From NCBI RefSeq assembly GCF_030269445.1, contig NZ_BSTJ01000001.1, positions 1,797,489 to 1,861,488 on the forward strand: a DNA stretch of 64,000 nucleotides, written 5' to 3'. This document shows positions 19,606-28,928 of the stretch, piece by piece. The DNA comes from Actinoallomurus iriomotensis. Its GTDB lineage: Bacteria; Actinomycetota; Actinomycetes; Streptosporangiales; Streptosporangiaceae. The notes under the pieces were generated by a model. That model saw only the letters and a program-made list of their open reading frames with translations, was not told the DNA's origin and did no database searches. A program made the position numbers and the translations under genes. Within the stretch, counting starts at the first letter, position 1. Every line of letters starts with the position of its first letter.

Positions 19606-20034
19606 TTGAATGAAGCACTGAGCTTCGAAGACTTCGTCGGTGCGCGTGCCGACGCGCTCATGCGGTACGCCTACGTGTTGACCGGCGACCCGCACGACGC
19701 CGCGGACCTGTTGCAGGGGACGCTGGTCCGCGTACGGGCCGCCTGGCACGGGGTGCACAACAAGCGCGAGCCGGAAGGCTACGTGCGCACGACGATGGCG
19801 CGGCTGCACATCAGCGTCTGGCGCGGCAGACGCCGCGAACGCCCGACGAACTGGAGCAGGCGCTGCGGCGGACCCTCGCCACGGCCGCCGAACGCGCCCC
19901 GAAGGCCCCGCCGGGCATCGGCCTGGACGCGCGCCCCGTGCGCCGGCCCCGGGCGTATCCACGGGTCGCGCTGGCCGCCGCGGCCGTGGTCGTGGCCATG
20001 GGGGGCGCCACGGTCGCCGGCCGTGCGCTGCTGA
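19606..20034 (+). pseudogene. SigE-family RNA polymerase sigma factor, region 2 only, truncated by apparent deletion
   Basis: TTG at 19606 follows GCGAGGAGGGCGCC. Residues 1-77 match region 2 of the short SigE-family sigma factors ([49 protein letters not shown]). After RRRERPT at about 19847 the frame turns into an Arg/Pro-rich run with no region 4. At the same point the frame shifted by one base begins [20 protein letters not shown], the expected N-terminus of the partner gene downstream. The sigma C-terminal half and the partner start codon are thus both missing, as after a deletion joining the two genes. It is unlikely to work as a sigma factor. Confidence 0.65.
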
Positions 20035-21041
20035 CCGGCACGCACGCGCCGGGCACCGCCAACGGCACCGCGTCCCCGGCACTGCACCGGCTGAAGGAGA
20101 CCGCCGTGCCGCCGATGGAGAAGGTCTGGCCCAAGGCGATCCACCGGGTGCCGGACACCCTGCCGAACAGGCGCAAGTTCCTGCCTCTGACCTTCCTGGA
20201 CGCCCACACGCTGCTGGTCAGCACCGATTCCAGCTTCGAGAAGGCCGACGCCCTGTACGCCTACGACCTGCGTGAGCACACGACGAGACGGATCGCGACG
20301 GTCGTCACGCCGCCGAAGACGAAGCTGTTCGCCTCGGGGTTCTCGACCGGAGACGGGTACGTCGCGTGGTACCTCGCCGGCGACTACGGCACCGAGATCT
20401 GGGCGGCACCGCTCGCCGGGGGCGCGGCTCGCCTCGTCAGCCGGGCCGACACCCCCGTGCCGACCGCGCTGGCGATCGACGGCGGAAAGGTCCTCTGGTC
20501 GGTGGGAAAGACCGGCGGCGTCTTCCGCGCCCCCGTCACCGGAGGCGCCACCGAGAAGGTTCCGGGCACGCGCGGGACCTACATCCTGCAGTGGCCGTGG
20601 GTCGGCGCCCCTGCGGCCGTCCTCCCCCCGAACACGGGCGTCACGGGCTTCGCGAACGTGCGGAACGTCGTGACCGGGGAGACCCGTACGGCCCGGCTCA
20701 CCGACGGCGCCGCCTGGAGCTGCGGCGTCACCTGGTGTGTGGGCCGGGACTCACACCTCGTCTCCGAGGCGCAGCGCCGCGACGGCAGCGGCCGCCAGGC
20801 GATCCCGGACCTCGAATCCGCGTCGCGCAATCCACCGTCGCTGGACAGGTTCGTCATCACCTTTCCCGCGAAGCACTCCATCGCCGTGTACGACCTGCGA
20901 ACGGGCAAGGCCGGTGATCTGGGAATCAAGCAGCAGGACAAGAATTCCTTCGTCTTCCGGCTGGCCGACGACCCGGCGAACCGCCTCTACTACACCATCA
21001 CGGACGGCGGGTACGTGCTCGTCGACCTCGGCGCGATCTAG
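19938..21041 (+). pseudogene. Partner of SigE-family sigma (membrane beta-propeller-like protein), probably lacking its native start
   Basis: Open frame of 367 aa from a GTG at 19938. A single transmembrane helix ([20 protein letters not shown]) is followed by an extracytoplasmic repeat-rich domain ([40 protein letters not shown]), as in the membrane proteins usually encoded after SigE-family sigmas. The coding frame runs upstream to 19845 ([18 protein letters not shown]), which looks like the true N-terminus, but no start codon serves it. Expression would need the internal GTG, or a frameshift from the sigma remnant. It could still give a working protein if GTG 19938 is used. Confidence 0.6.
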
Positions 21042-21127
21042 ACCCGCTGTACGACGGCGTCAGGACAGGGTAAGACCAGGTCAGCGGGCCGGGGCGGTCT
21101 CCCGGAACAGGACAGCGAGGTGGAACC

Positions 21128-21760
21128 ATGCGGCACCGTCGGCTGACGATGCTCCTCGGCGTCGGCGCCGCGGTGACGCTGGGCCCGGTCCCGTACGCGG
21201 CGGTCGCGCACGCGGTGACCGGTCCCGTGCACGGCCACCGGACGATCACGTCGGTACGGCCGGGGCGGAGCGACCCGGATCCGGCCTCGGCCGGATCCAC
21301 CTCGGTGACCTTCCGCGTGCTGCCGCCGGACCCGCCACCGCCTGATCCGGCACCGGCCGACCCGGACGCGGGCGCGGTCGGCGGCGGCCCGATACCGGGC
21401 GGGCCGGGCACGGGTGCCGCCGCCGCGTCGGACGACGACACCTCCGTCGATATCGGCGAGAAGGAGTCCGGCGGCCACCTCACCCGGCACGGGGAGAACG
21501 GGTCGTACGGCGGACGCCACGAGTCGCACGGCGGGCTCCGCCCGTCTCGCGTACGGCCGAGGACCGAGAGCGCCGGGCCACGGCGGCGTCCGGCCGCACA
21601 CCACGGCCTGCTGCCCTTCACCGGCGCCGACATCGGCGCGGCCACCCGATTCGGAGTGGCCGCCGTCCTCGCCGGCGTGCTCGCCCTCGCCTCCGTACGC
21701 CGGAGACGACAGGCCCCGGGCGTCACCAGGCGCCGAAGACGCGCTCCCCGTTGCGGCTGA
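21128..21760 (+). CDS. Secreted surface protein with LPFTG sortase signal
   Basis: A 210-aa protein. An N-terminal Sec signal (residues 1-29, ending AVAHA) precedes a Pro/Asp/Gly-rich low-complexity region (VLPPDPPPPDPAPADPDAG) and a His/Arg/Gly-rich part. The C-terminus has LLPFTGADIG, a hydrophobic span (VAAVLAGVLALAS) and VRRRRQ, the sortase sorting-signal layout. It would be anchored to the cell wall; no sortase gene is in the window. GAGGTGGAACC precedes the ATG. The last 38 bp overlap the convergent tatD gene; the sorting signal itself lies mostly before the overlap. Confidence 0.7.
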   Translation: MRHRRLTMLLGVGAAVTLGPVPYAAVAHAVTGPVHGHRTITSVRPGRSDPDPASAGSTSVTFRVLPPDPPPPDPAPADPDAGAVGGGPIPGGPGTGAAAASDDDTSVDIGEKESGGHLTRHGENGSYGGRHESHGGLRPSRVRPRTESAGPRRRPAAHHGLLPFTGADIGAATRFGVAAVLAGVLALASVRRRRQAPGVTRRRRRAPRCG

Positions 21761-22538
21761 TCGTCTCGCACAGCTCGCCCAGGTCCATGCCCTTGACCTC
21801 GGCGAGGCAGCGGGCGGTCAGCGGCACGAGGTACGGGGCGTTCGGGCGGCCCCGGTACGGCACCGGCGTGAGGTACGGCGCGTCGGTCTCCACCAACAGC
21901 AGGTCCGGCGGCGCGACCTCCGCGGCCTCGCGCAGGTCACCGGCGTTCTTGAAGGTGACGTTGCCGGCGAAGCTCATGACGTAGCCCCGGTCGGCGCAGA
22001 CCTTGGCCATCTCCCGGTCGCCGGAGAAGCAGTGGAAGACGACCTGCTCCGGCGGGCCCTCCTCGGCGAGGATGCGCAGGACGTCGTCGTGGGCATCGCG
22101 GTCGTGGATGACCAGCGCCGTGCCGGTGCGCTTGGCGATGTCGATGTGCGCGCGGAAGGACCGGTGCTGGTCACCCTGGTCGGCCCAGTCGCGGTAGTAG
22201 TCGAGCCCGGTCTCGCCGACCGCGCGGACGTGCGGCAGCGCGGCGAGCGAGGCGATCTCCTCGAGCACCTCGTCGGTCGCGTCGCCCGCGTCGTTGGGGT
22301 GGATCGCCACGGCCGCGTAGACGTCGTCGCGGGTGGCGGCGGCCTCGGCGCACCACCGCGACGACGCCAGGTCGTACCCCACGGTCACGGCCCGGCGGAT
22401 GCCCACCGACCGGGCCGCGGCGAGCACCTCCGGCACGGGCGTCTTGAGGATGTCGAGATGGCAGTGGCTGTCGAACACGTCGGCCGGCAGCGGCTCGGGA
22501 GGCGGCGGGGCCGCCTCCCGCGACTCACGACTGCTCAA
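21723..22538 (-). CDS. tatD: TatD-family metal-dependent DNase
   Basis: A 271-aa TIM-barrel hydrolase. Metal ligands are visible in [33 protein letters not shown] and LVETDAPYL. TatD proteins are 3'-5' exonucleases. The 5' end overlaps metG by 14 bp, so both are read from the metG promoter, the usual actinobacterial arrangement. Confidence 0.93.
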   Translation of the reverse strand: MSSRESREAAPPPPEPLPADVFDSHCHLDILKTPVPEVLAAARSVGIRRAVTVGYDLASSRWCAEAAATRDDVYAAVAIHPNDAGDATDEVLEEIASLAALPHVRAVGETGLDYYRDWADQGDQHRSFRAHIDIAKRTGTALVIHDRDAHDDVLRILAEEGPPEQVVFHCFSGDREMAKVCADRGYVMSFAGNVTFKNAGDLREAAEVAPPDLLLVETDAPYLTPVPYRGRPNAPYLVPLTARCLAEVKGMDLGELCETISRNGERVFGAW

Positions 22539-24318
22539 GTCGGGCCAGCTCCTCGTCGACGACCGAGGGGTCCAGCTTGGTGAAGAGCGGCTTCGGCGGC
22601 GCCAGCGGGACGCCGGGCGTGATCGGCCGGGACTCCCAGCGCGCGGCGGCCGTCTCGTACGTGCCGGTCAGCACCTGGTAGCCCGGCCCGCCGTCCTCGT
22701 CGACGTCGCGCAGCTCCGGCATGCCGCTCCAGTCGCCCTCGCCGCCGAGCATCTTGTACACCTTGTCCGAGGACTTCGGCAGGAACGGCGTCAGCAGCGA
22801 CTTGGCGTCGTCCACGAGCTGCAGCGCGACGTGGAGGATGGTCTTCATCCGCTCCGGGTCCTCGCTGCGGAGCTTCCAGGGCGCCTGCTCGGACAGGTAC
22901 TTGTTGGCCTCCGCCACGGTGCGCATGGTCTCGCCGACGGCGTTCTTGAACCGCGACCGGGCCAGCTCCGCGCCCACCGCGTCGAACGCCGCCCGCGAAC
23001 GCTGCAGGATGGCGCGGTCGGCCTCGGTCAGCTCGCCGGCCGCCGGGATCTCACCGATGTTCTTGGCCGCGAACGAGACCGAGCGGTTGACCAGGTTGCC
23101 CCACGCGGCGACGAGCTCGTCGTTGTTGCGCCGGACGAACTCCGACCAGGTGAAGTCGGTGTCCTGGTTCTCCGGGCCGGCCACCGCGATGTAGTAGCGC
23201 AGGGCGTCGACGTCGTAGCGCTCGAGGAAGTCACGCACGTAGATCACGACCTGCCGCGAGGAGGAGAACTTGCGCCCCTCCATCGTCAGGAACTCCGAGG
23301 AGACCACCTCGGACGGCAGGTTGAGCCGGCCGAGCGAGCCGGGCTGCCCGCCCTTGTCGCCCTCGCCGTTGTAGCCCAGCAGCATCGCCGGCCAGATCTC
23401 GGAGTGGAAGACGATGTTGTCCTTGCCCATGAAGTAGTACGACCGGGCGTCGGGGCTCTGCCACCACGCGCGCCAGGCGTCCGCGTCGCCGGAGCGCCGG
23501 GCCCACTCGACCGAGGCCGAAAGGTAGCCGATCACCGCGTCGAACCAGACGTACAGCCGCTTGTCGGGCCGGTCGATCCAGCCCGGCAGCGGCACCGGCA
23601 CGCCCCAGTCGAGGTCGCGGCTGATCGGGCGGGGCTGCATGTCGTCGAGGAGGTTGCGGGTGAACTTGTAGACGTTCGGCCGCCAGAGCCCCTCTTTGCT
23701 CTGCAGCCACGACCCGAGGGTCTCGGAGAACGCGGGCAGGTCGAGGAAGAAGTGCTCGGTCTCCACGAACTCCGGCTTTTCGCCGTTGATGCGGCTGCGG
23801 GGGTTGATCAGGTCGATCGGGTCGAGCTGGTTGCCGCAGTTGTCGCACTGGTCGCCGCGCGCCCCGTCGTAGCCGCAGATCGGGCAGGTGCCCTCGATGT
23901 AGCGGTCCGGGAGGGTACGGCCGGTGGACGGGGAGATCGCGCCCATCGTCGTCTTCTCGAAGACGTAGCCGTTGGCGTGGAGGCCCTTGAAGATCTCCTG
24001 GGCGACGGCGTAGTGGTTACGCGTCGTCGTCCGGGTGAACAGGTCATAGGACATGCCCAGCCCGTGGAGGTCCTGGCCGATCACCTTGTTGTAGCGGTCG
24101 GCGAGCTCCCGTGCGGTCACGCCCTCCTTGTCGGCCTGGACCTGGATCGGCGTGCCGTGCTCGTCGGTGCCGCTGACCATCAGGACCTTGTTGCCCGCCA
24201 TCCGCTGGAAGCGGCTGAACATGTCGCAGGGCAGCGCGAAGCCGGAGACGTGCCCGATGTGGCGGGGCCCGTTGGCGTACGGCCAGGCGGGCGCGGTCAG
24301 GATGTGACGGCTGGACAT
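22525..24318 (-). CDS. metG: Methionyl-tRNA synthetase
   Basis: A 597-aa class I synthetase. The HIGH-type motif is RHIGHVSG near residue 20, the KMSKS loop is degenerate KFSSS, and a zinc knuckle reads [19 protein letters not shown]. The anticodon-binding helical domain fills the C-terminal third. The protein lacks the EMAP/tRNA-binding appendix. Start ATG at 24318 begins [20 protein letters not shown] as in the family; the frame remains open upstream but opposite no conserved sequence. Confidence 0.96.
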   Translation of the reverse strand: MSSRHILTAPAWPYANGPRHIGHVSGFALPCDMFSRFQRMAGNKVLMVSGTDEHGTPIQVQADKEGVTARELADRYNKVIGQDLHGLGMSYDLFTRTTTRNHYAVAQEIFKGLHANGYVFEKTTMGAISPSTGRTLPDRYIEGTCPICGYDGARGDQCDNCGNQLDPIDLINPRSRINGEKPEFVETEHFFLDLPAFSETLGSWLQSKEGLWRPNVYKFTRNLLDDMQPRPISRDLDWGVPVPLPGWIDRPDKRLYVWFDAVIGYLSASVEWARRSGDADAWRAWWQSPDARSYYFMGKDNIVFHSEIWPAMLLGYNGEGDKGGQPGSLGRLNLPSEVVSSEFLTMEGRKFSSSRQVVIYVRDFLERYDVDALRYYIAVAGPENQDTDFTWSEFVRRNNDELVAAWGNLVNRSVSFAAKNIGEIPAAGELTEADRAILQRSRAAFDAVGAELARSRFKNAVGETMRTVAEANKYLSEQAPWKLRSEDPERMKTILHVALQLVDDAKSLLTPFLPKSSDKVYKMLGGEGDWSGMPELRDVDEDGGPGYQVLTGTYETAAARWESRPITPGVPLAPPKPLFTKLDPSVVDEELARLEQS

Positions 24319-24389
24319 GCCCCTAAGACTAGAGGTCGTCCCGCGATGCCTCACGCCGATATCCGATCCGCCCCGCCCGGCACGCCGGT

Positions 24390-25280
24390 TCACGCCGCGA
24401 CGCGGTCCGCGTCGGCCTGGGCCATCGCGTGGGCGAAGTCCCGCGTCGACAGCCAGAGTTTGTAGACGATCGCCACGTCGAAGACCAGCATCAGCAGGCC
24501 CGCCACGACCGTCACCGGAATGATCGCCTGGCACAGCGGGCCGACGATGAAGACGGCCATCTGGAACTCGATCCCGCTGACCAGGTGTGCTCTGATCCGG
24601 TGCCGGGCCAGCCAGTCGCGGACCCGCGGATACCAGGAGAACCGCGCGCGGAAGCCCTGCTGGAGGTCGATGGCCTGCGGGGCCGGCGTTCCCACCTCGC
24701 CGGTCGCCTCGTCCGAATCGACGGGCAGCAACCGATCGACGAACCGGTCCTCACCCTCGGCACCGCGCGCCGACCGCAGGCGCGAGCGCATCTCCCGGCG
24801 CGCGGCGGCCACCTTCAGCGCGTCCAGGTAGCGGAGCATGTCGAGGAAGACGATCGCCACGCCGAGCGCCAGGTAGACCGGCCGGCCGGTGGCCTCGTAC
24901 TGGCCGGCCGTCAGCGCCAGGGCACAGATCAGCACCCGCACTCGGTCGAAGACGTAGTCGAGCCAGCTCCCGAAGACCGAGCCGGTCCCCTTCAGCCGCG
25001 CGATCTTGCCGTCCATGCAGTCGAGGACGAAGCTCAGGTGGTACAGGACGGCGCCGGCGACGAGCCACTTCCAGCCGGCCGCCCAGAAGCACCAGGCCGC
25101 GCCGAGCCCGAGCACCAGAGCCCCGCACGACAGGCCGTTGGGGGTCAGCGACGTGCGGTTCGCGGTGAACCGGACGAGGCGCCCGGCCAGGGGATCGACC
25201 AGGAAGACGGTCCACCACGCGTCGCGGGCCTTGTACGTGCGGGTCCGCACGTCGTCCATCGTGAACGACGGGTTCACCAT
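24390..25280 (-). CDS. CDP-alcohol phosphatidyltransferase family membrane enzyme
   Basis: A 296-aa integral membrane protein. The family signature is present as [20 protein letters not shown] followed by LDYVFDR, giving the DG..AR...G...D...D metal and CDP site. Several membrane helices follow ([40 protein letters not shown]). A long Asp/Glu-rich insertion lies in the second half. Such enzymes swap CMP on a CDP-alcohol for an acceptor alcohol; the acceptor is unknown. The ATG at 25280 and GTG at 25277 are both possible, and both overlap the stop of a 37-codon ORF, suggesting coupled translation. Confidence 0.88.
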   Translation of the reverse strand: MVNPSFTMDDVRTRTYKARDAWWTVFLVDPLAGRLVRFTANRTSLTPNGLSCGALVLGLGAAWCFWAAGWKWLVAGAVLYHLSFVLDCMDGKIARLKGTGSVFGSWLDYVFDRVRVLICALALTAGQYEATGRPVYLALGVAIVFLDMLRYLDALKVAAARREMRSRLRSARGAEGEDRFVDRLLPVDSDEATGEVGTPAPQAIDLQQGFRARFSWYPRVRDWLARHRIRAHLVSGIEFQMAVFIVGPLCQAIIPVTVVAGLLMLVFDVAIVYKLWLSTRDFAHAMAQADADRVAA

Positions 25281-25387
25281 TCCTCCTCGCCGTCCTCGTC
25301 GGCGAACGCGTGGCTGTCGTCCCCCGAGTGCAGGCCCGGGTCGGGACCGAGGAGTATCGCGATCTGCTCCAACAGATTCTTCAACAT
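25274..25387 (-). CDS. Small ORF, 37 aa, translationally coupled to the phosphatidyltransferase
   Basis: ATG at 25387 on the minus strand opens a 37-codon frame: an amphipathic start (MLKNLLEQIAILLGPDPG), then a strongly acidic end (DEDGEEEW). Its TGA at 25276-25274 overlaps the start of the phosphatidyltransferase gene, and its last codons carry the GAGGAGGA that acts as the ribosome binding site for that gene. It could be a real small protein or a leader that couples translation. Confidence 0.5.
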   Translation of the reverse strand: MLKNLLEQIAILLGPDPGLHSGDDSHAFADEDGEEEW

Positions 25388-25500
25388 CGAGACCACCGTT
25401 CATGCTCGCTGTGCCCACACCCGTACTCCGCCGGTCCGCCTCGTCCGGTTCCCCCTTTTCGACGCTTCCGAGGGAACGTCGCTATGCCGGTGCCGGCGGA

Positions 25501-26715
25501 TCAGCCGTGGGCGGGCACGCCGATGCGGTCGGTCCAGCCGTCGGTGATCATCAGCGTGGAGTGGTCGGGCTCGCTCGCGACCGCGCCGTCCGCGCCGATC
25601 GGGTAGTACTCGCGCGCCAGGATCCGCGCCGATCCGGGCTCGATGATCAGATGCTCCTCGTTCCGCTGGAGGCCGTGCATCGTGTGTGCCTCGATGCGGA
25701 CGGCCAGCGCCGCGCCGGACCGGCCGAGCCCGTCGCGGGCCGAGCCGATGTCGCGGATGCCCTTCTGGGTGGCGAGCATGCGGTACGCCGCCGCGCGGAC
25801 CTTGGGTGGCGCGGGCGCGTTGATGATCGCGATGCCGGCGTCCAGTATGTCCTCGATGATCGAGAGTTCCTGGTACTGCGCGTGGTACTTCGCCAGTTGC
25901 GCGATCCTGCGGTTCCGGTCCGCCAGGACCATGCGCCGCAGTCCCGCGGCGGTCGTGGGCAGTTTCGCCAGGCCGGCCATTGTCGTGCCCTTGGGCCCCA
26001 GCTCGAGGTAGGGGTCGTCGTCCGTGTGGGAGTCGGCGGAGAAGGGCTTCATGTCGGTCAGCGACGGTGACCCCGCCCGCTGCCAGGCGGCCTTGTCCGC
26101 CGGGGTGGCGAAACCGCTACGGATGTCCCGGTCCACCATCCGCGAGGGCCGGCCCTGCTGGTACGGGTCCCAGTTCTCCCAGGTGATGCTGACGTACGCG
26201 TGGAAGGGGAAGTAGGGTCCGCTCCTCGGCGCCCCGTTGGCGCTCGTGCCGTGGGTCTTGACGCCCTTTCCGGGCTGCCGGGCCCGCTCCACCTCGCGGA
26301 TCTGGGAGTACCAGTAGGCCCCGTGCGCGGTCGCCGGCTGCTTCGCGGCGTACTCGGCGCCGGCCAGCAGGACCGATCGGGCGTCCAGGGTCCGCGGCGT
26401 GGAGGCGGACGGCGTGGCCCTGCCGGGCCCGGGCGTGTCGTCCGGCACGGCGAGGACACCGGCGGCCACGGCCGCGGCGGCGGCCACGGCCACGCCCGCC
26501 AGGATGGGCCGGACGCGGCGGTGTCGCGCGGGAAGGATCGGGCGGTCGGCCCGGGCCGGTGCGCGCCCGGCGGCGGCGATGCGGGCCAGGTCCGCGGCGC
26601 GGCGGCGCCGGTAGCCGTCCTCGGCCAGCGTGCCGACGTGGTCCGCGAGCGTCGTCATCGGGTCGGTGAAGGTCATCTCGGCTCCTGCGTCGTGGCCGGT
26701 CTCATCGGGGTTCAT
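25501..26715 (-). CDS. CU044_5270-type membrane protein, ECF sigma partner
   Basis: A 404-aa protein with a cytoplasmic N-terminal region of about 65 residues (MTTLADHVGTLAEDGYRRRR), a transmembrane helix at about 70-90 (ILAGVAVAAAAAVAAGVLAV) and a large extracytoplasmic domain (AYWYSQIREVERARQ, FHAYVSITWENWDP). It matches the protein type usually encoded right after certain ECF sigma genes and is thought to act as an anti-sigma or signal protein. Its start overlaps the sigma stop by 4 bp (ATGA). Confidence 0.8.
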   Translation of the reverse strand: MNPDETGHDAGAEMTFTDPMTTLADHVGTLAEDGYRRRRAADLARIAAAGRAPARADRPILPARHRRVRPILAGVAVAAAAAVAAGVLAVPDDTPGPGRATPSASTPRTLDARSVLLAGAEYAAKQPATAHGAYWYSQIREVERARQPGKGVKTHGTSANGAPRSGPYFPFHAYVSITWENWDPYQQGRPSRMVDRDIRSGFATPADKAAWQRAGSPSLTDMKPFSADSHTDDDPYLELGPKGTTMAGLAKLPTTAAGLRRMVLADRNRRIAQLAKYHAQYQELSIIEDILDAGIAIINAPAPPKVRAAAYRMLATQKGIRDIGSARDGLGRSGAALAVRIEAHTMHGLQRNEEHLIIEPGSARILAREYYPIGADGAVASEPDHSTLMITDGWTDRIGVPAHG

Positions 26716-27251
26716 CGGGCCCTCTCCTGGATCAGTGCCGTACGGACCGGAGCGGCCGGCGGGGTGCGCAGGGCGCGGGCGAGGCGCTTGCGGGCGCGGT
26801 GCAGCCGCACGGCGAAGGCCGCGGCGGAGCAGCCGATGACGCGTGCGGCGTCGCGCGGCGCCAGGTCGTACCAGGTGGCCAGGACGATCACCTCGATGTC
26901 CCGTTCCCCCAGCGCCGTCAGCGCGGCCCGGACGGCGGCGCGGTCCACGACGCCCTGGGCCACGTCAGGGCCTGCCAGGTCGTCCGCCGTGGTGGCCGCG
27001 GCGATCCGGTCGGCGAGCGCCTGCCGGCGGCGGCCGGAGTCGTACTGCTTGTGCAGCAGGTTCCGCGCCACGCCGAGCAGCCACGGCAGAGGCGGGTCGG
27101 GCAGGTCGCCCAACCGCCGCCAGGCGACCAGGAAGGTCTCACTGGCCACGTCCTCCGCGGCGTCCTGCCCGGCGCGCAGCAGGGCGTAGCCGAGCACGTT
27201 CCGGTAGTGCCGGTCGTACAGGGCCGTGAATCGGTCGGCGGGGTCCTTCAC
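26712..27251 (-). CDS. ECF-family RNA polymerase sigma factor
   Basis: A 179-aa extracytoplasmic-function sigma. Region 2 includes FTALYDRHYRNVLGYALLR, EDVASETFLVAWRRL and LPWLLGVARNLLHKQYDSG. Region 4 reads LTALGERDIEVIVLATWYDL, then DAARVIGCSAAAFAVRLHRA. It is coupled to the membrane partner downstream, so envelope signals probably release it. Its targets are not visible here. Confidence 0.9.
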   Translation of the reverse strand: MKDPADRFTALYDRHYRNVLGYALLRAGQDAAEDVASETFLVAWRRLGDLPDPPLPWLLGVARNLLHKQYDSGRRRQALADRIAAATTADDLAGPDVAQGVVDRAAVRAALTALGERDIEVIVLATWYDLAPRDAARVIGCSAAAFAVRLHRARKRLARALRTPPAAPVRTALIQERAR

Positions 27252-27342
27252 GCCTGCGTCCTCCGGGGTCGGTCGGCGGCTGACGGGAAGTACTCCCCCG
27301 GACGGGAACGGCGATTACACCGGACCGACGCGCGCATGAGAA

Positions 27343-27371
27343 AAGGGCCCCGGCGTGGTGCCGGGGCCCTT
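27343..27371 (-). terminator. Strong intrinsic terminator after the GT2 gene
   Basis: A perfect 12-bp stem (AAGGGCCCCGGC / GCCGGGGCCCTT) with a 5-nt loop. On the minus strand it is followed by a T-rich run (TTTTCTC), 14 bp after the GT2 stop. It also insulates the ECF sigma gene. Confidence 0.85.
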
Positions 27372-27385
27372 CTCGTGAACGGTCG

Positions 27386-28714
27386 TCAGGAGGTCTCGGC
27401 CGTGTCCTTGTCCTTGCTCTCCTCGGCCACGCCCTCCTCGTCGGAGGTGTCCTCGGCCGCGGGCACGTCGATCTCCTTGAGCTTGAGGGTCTTCGCCTCG
27501 CCCGCGACCTTGACGACCGCGGCGTCCACGACGTCCGCGGCCTCCTCCGCCGGGTCGGTGACCGGCGGGTGGGAGCGGCGGCGGATCCCCAGGATGCTGA
27601 CGAACAGCGACGCAAAGATCATCTGGAAGCTCATGATGAGCGCGGTGGCGGCCGGCACGACGATGCGGAGCGAGTCGCGCGGGTCGAGCTGGCCGAAGCT
27701 GTGGCCCTGCCAGTGCACGAGCGAGGCCACCAGCCCGACGAGACCGGCGAGCGCGAGCAGGCCGCCGACGACGAGGCCGCGTTCGAGGCTCCAGGAGTGG
27801 ACGATGCGCTGCACCCGCCGGTCATGGGGAAGGAAACCCTCCTCCATGGCATAGACCTTGGTCAGCAGCGCGAACAGCACCGCCTGGAAGCCGATCACCA
27901 GCATCGCGGACGCCCCGACGAGGGTGTCGACGTCGAAGGCGATGTCGCCGACGTGGATCGGGCCGACGGACAGGGCGATGCCGCCGATCAGTCCGAGGGT
28001 CATCAGCAGCAGGCCGGGGATGAGGAACAGCCAGCGGGGGCTGTAGAGCATGAGGAAGCGCAGGTGTCGCCAGCCGTCGCGCCAGGTGCTCAGGTGCGGG
28101 GCGCGGGAGCGGCCGTCGGGCGAGAGTGTGGTGGGGACCTCGCGGATGTCGTACTTGGCGAGGGTGCAGCGGACCACCATCTCGCTGGCGAACTCCATGC
28201 CGCCGGTCTGCAGGCCGAGCCGCAGGATCGAGTCCCGGCGGAACCCGCGCAGCCCGCAGTGGAAGTCGCCGATCTTGCTGCGGAAGAACAGCCGGCCGAC
28301 GAAGCTGAGCACCGGGTTGCCCAGGTACCGGTGCAGCGGCGGCATGGCGCCGGGCGCGATGCCGCCCTTGAAGCGGTTGCCCATGACCAGGTCGGCGCCG
28401 TCCCGCAGCTCGGTGAGGAACGGCATCAGCGAGGTGAAGTCGTAGGAGTCGTCGGCGTCGCCCATGACCACGTACGTGCCCCGAGCCGCCCGGATACCGC
28501 CCATCAGCGCGTTGCCGTAGCCCTTGGAGGTCACCGGCACGACGCGGGCGCCCGCGTCGCGGGCGAGCTGCTGGCTCCCGTCGGTGCTGCCGTTGTCGGC
28601 GATGATGACCTCACCGTCGACGCCGTGCTCAGCGAAGAATCCGAGGGCCTTCCGCACGCATGTCTCTACGGTCTCCGCCTCGTTCAGGCAAGGCATCACC
28701 ACGGAGAGTTCCAC
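27386..28714 (-). CDS. GT2 polyprenol-phosphate sugar (mannose-type) synthase with membrane domain
   Basis: A 442-aa protein. The catalytic N-terminal GT-A domain has ELSVVMPCLNEAETVETCV, IIADNGSTDGS, GDADDSYDF (the DxD metal site) and GNRFKGG, close to dolichol-phosphate mannose synthase. The C-terminal half has four membrane helices (FLIPGLLLMTLGLIGGIALS, GASAMLVIGFQAVLFALLTK, VGGLLALAGLVGLVASLV, VVPAATALIMSFQMIFASLF) and an acidic tail. It probably loads mannose on polyprenol phosphate for the O-mannosyltransferase 4 kb away. GTG 28714 follows TGGAGGACACGAC; an upstream in-frame ATG at 28774 is less likely. Confidence 0.85.
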   Translation of the reverse strand: MELSVVMPCLNEAETVETCVRKALGFFAEHGVDGEVIIADNGSTDGSQQLARDAGARVVPVTSKGYGNALMGGIRAARGTYVVMGDADDSYDFTSLMPFLTELRDGADLVMGNRFKGGIAPGAMPPLHRYLGNPVLSFVGRLFFRSKIGDFHCGLRGFRRDSILRLGLQTGGMEFASEMVVRCTLAKYDIREVPTTLSPDGRSRAPHLSTWRDGWRHLRFLMLYSPRWLFLIPGLLLMTLGLIGGIALSVGPIHVGDIAFDVDTLVGASAMLVIGFQAVLFALLTKVYAMEEGFLPHDRRVQRIVHSWSLERGLVVGGLLALAGLVGLVASLVHWQGHSFGQLDPRDSLRIVVPAATALIMSFQMIFASLFVSILGIRRRSHPPVTDPAEEAADVVDAAVVKVAGEAKTLKLKEIDVPAAEDTSDEEGVAEESKDKDTAETS

Positions 28715-28928
28715 GTCGTGTCCTCCATTACCCCTCTGCGACCATGCTTCGGGGGTTTCGACTAACCTCGTCATTGTTCCGACAAGTGGCGTGTGTTACC
28801 CATGATGCCCGCCAGCGAGCGGCCGCGTGTCGTAAAGCCGCAACCTTTGACTTCGCAAGAAGCACCCGGCTGACGGCAGGCTGGGGATACAGGATAAGGG
28901 CTGTGCTGTCCAGAGAGGTCGGTCCGAC

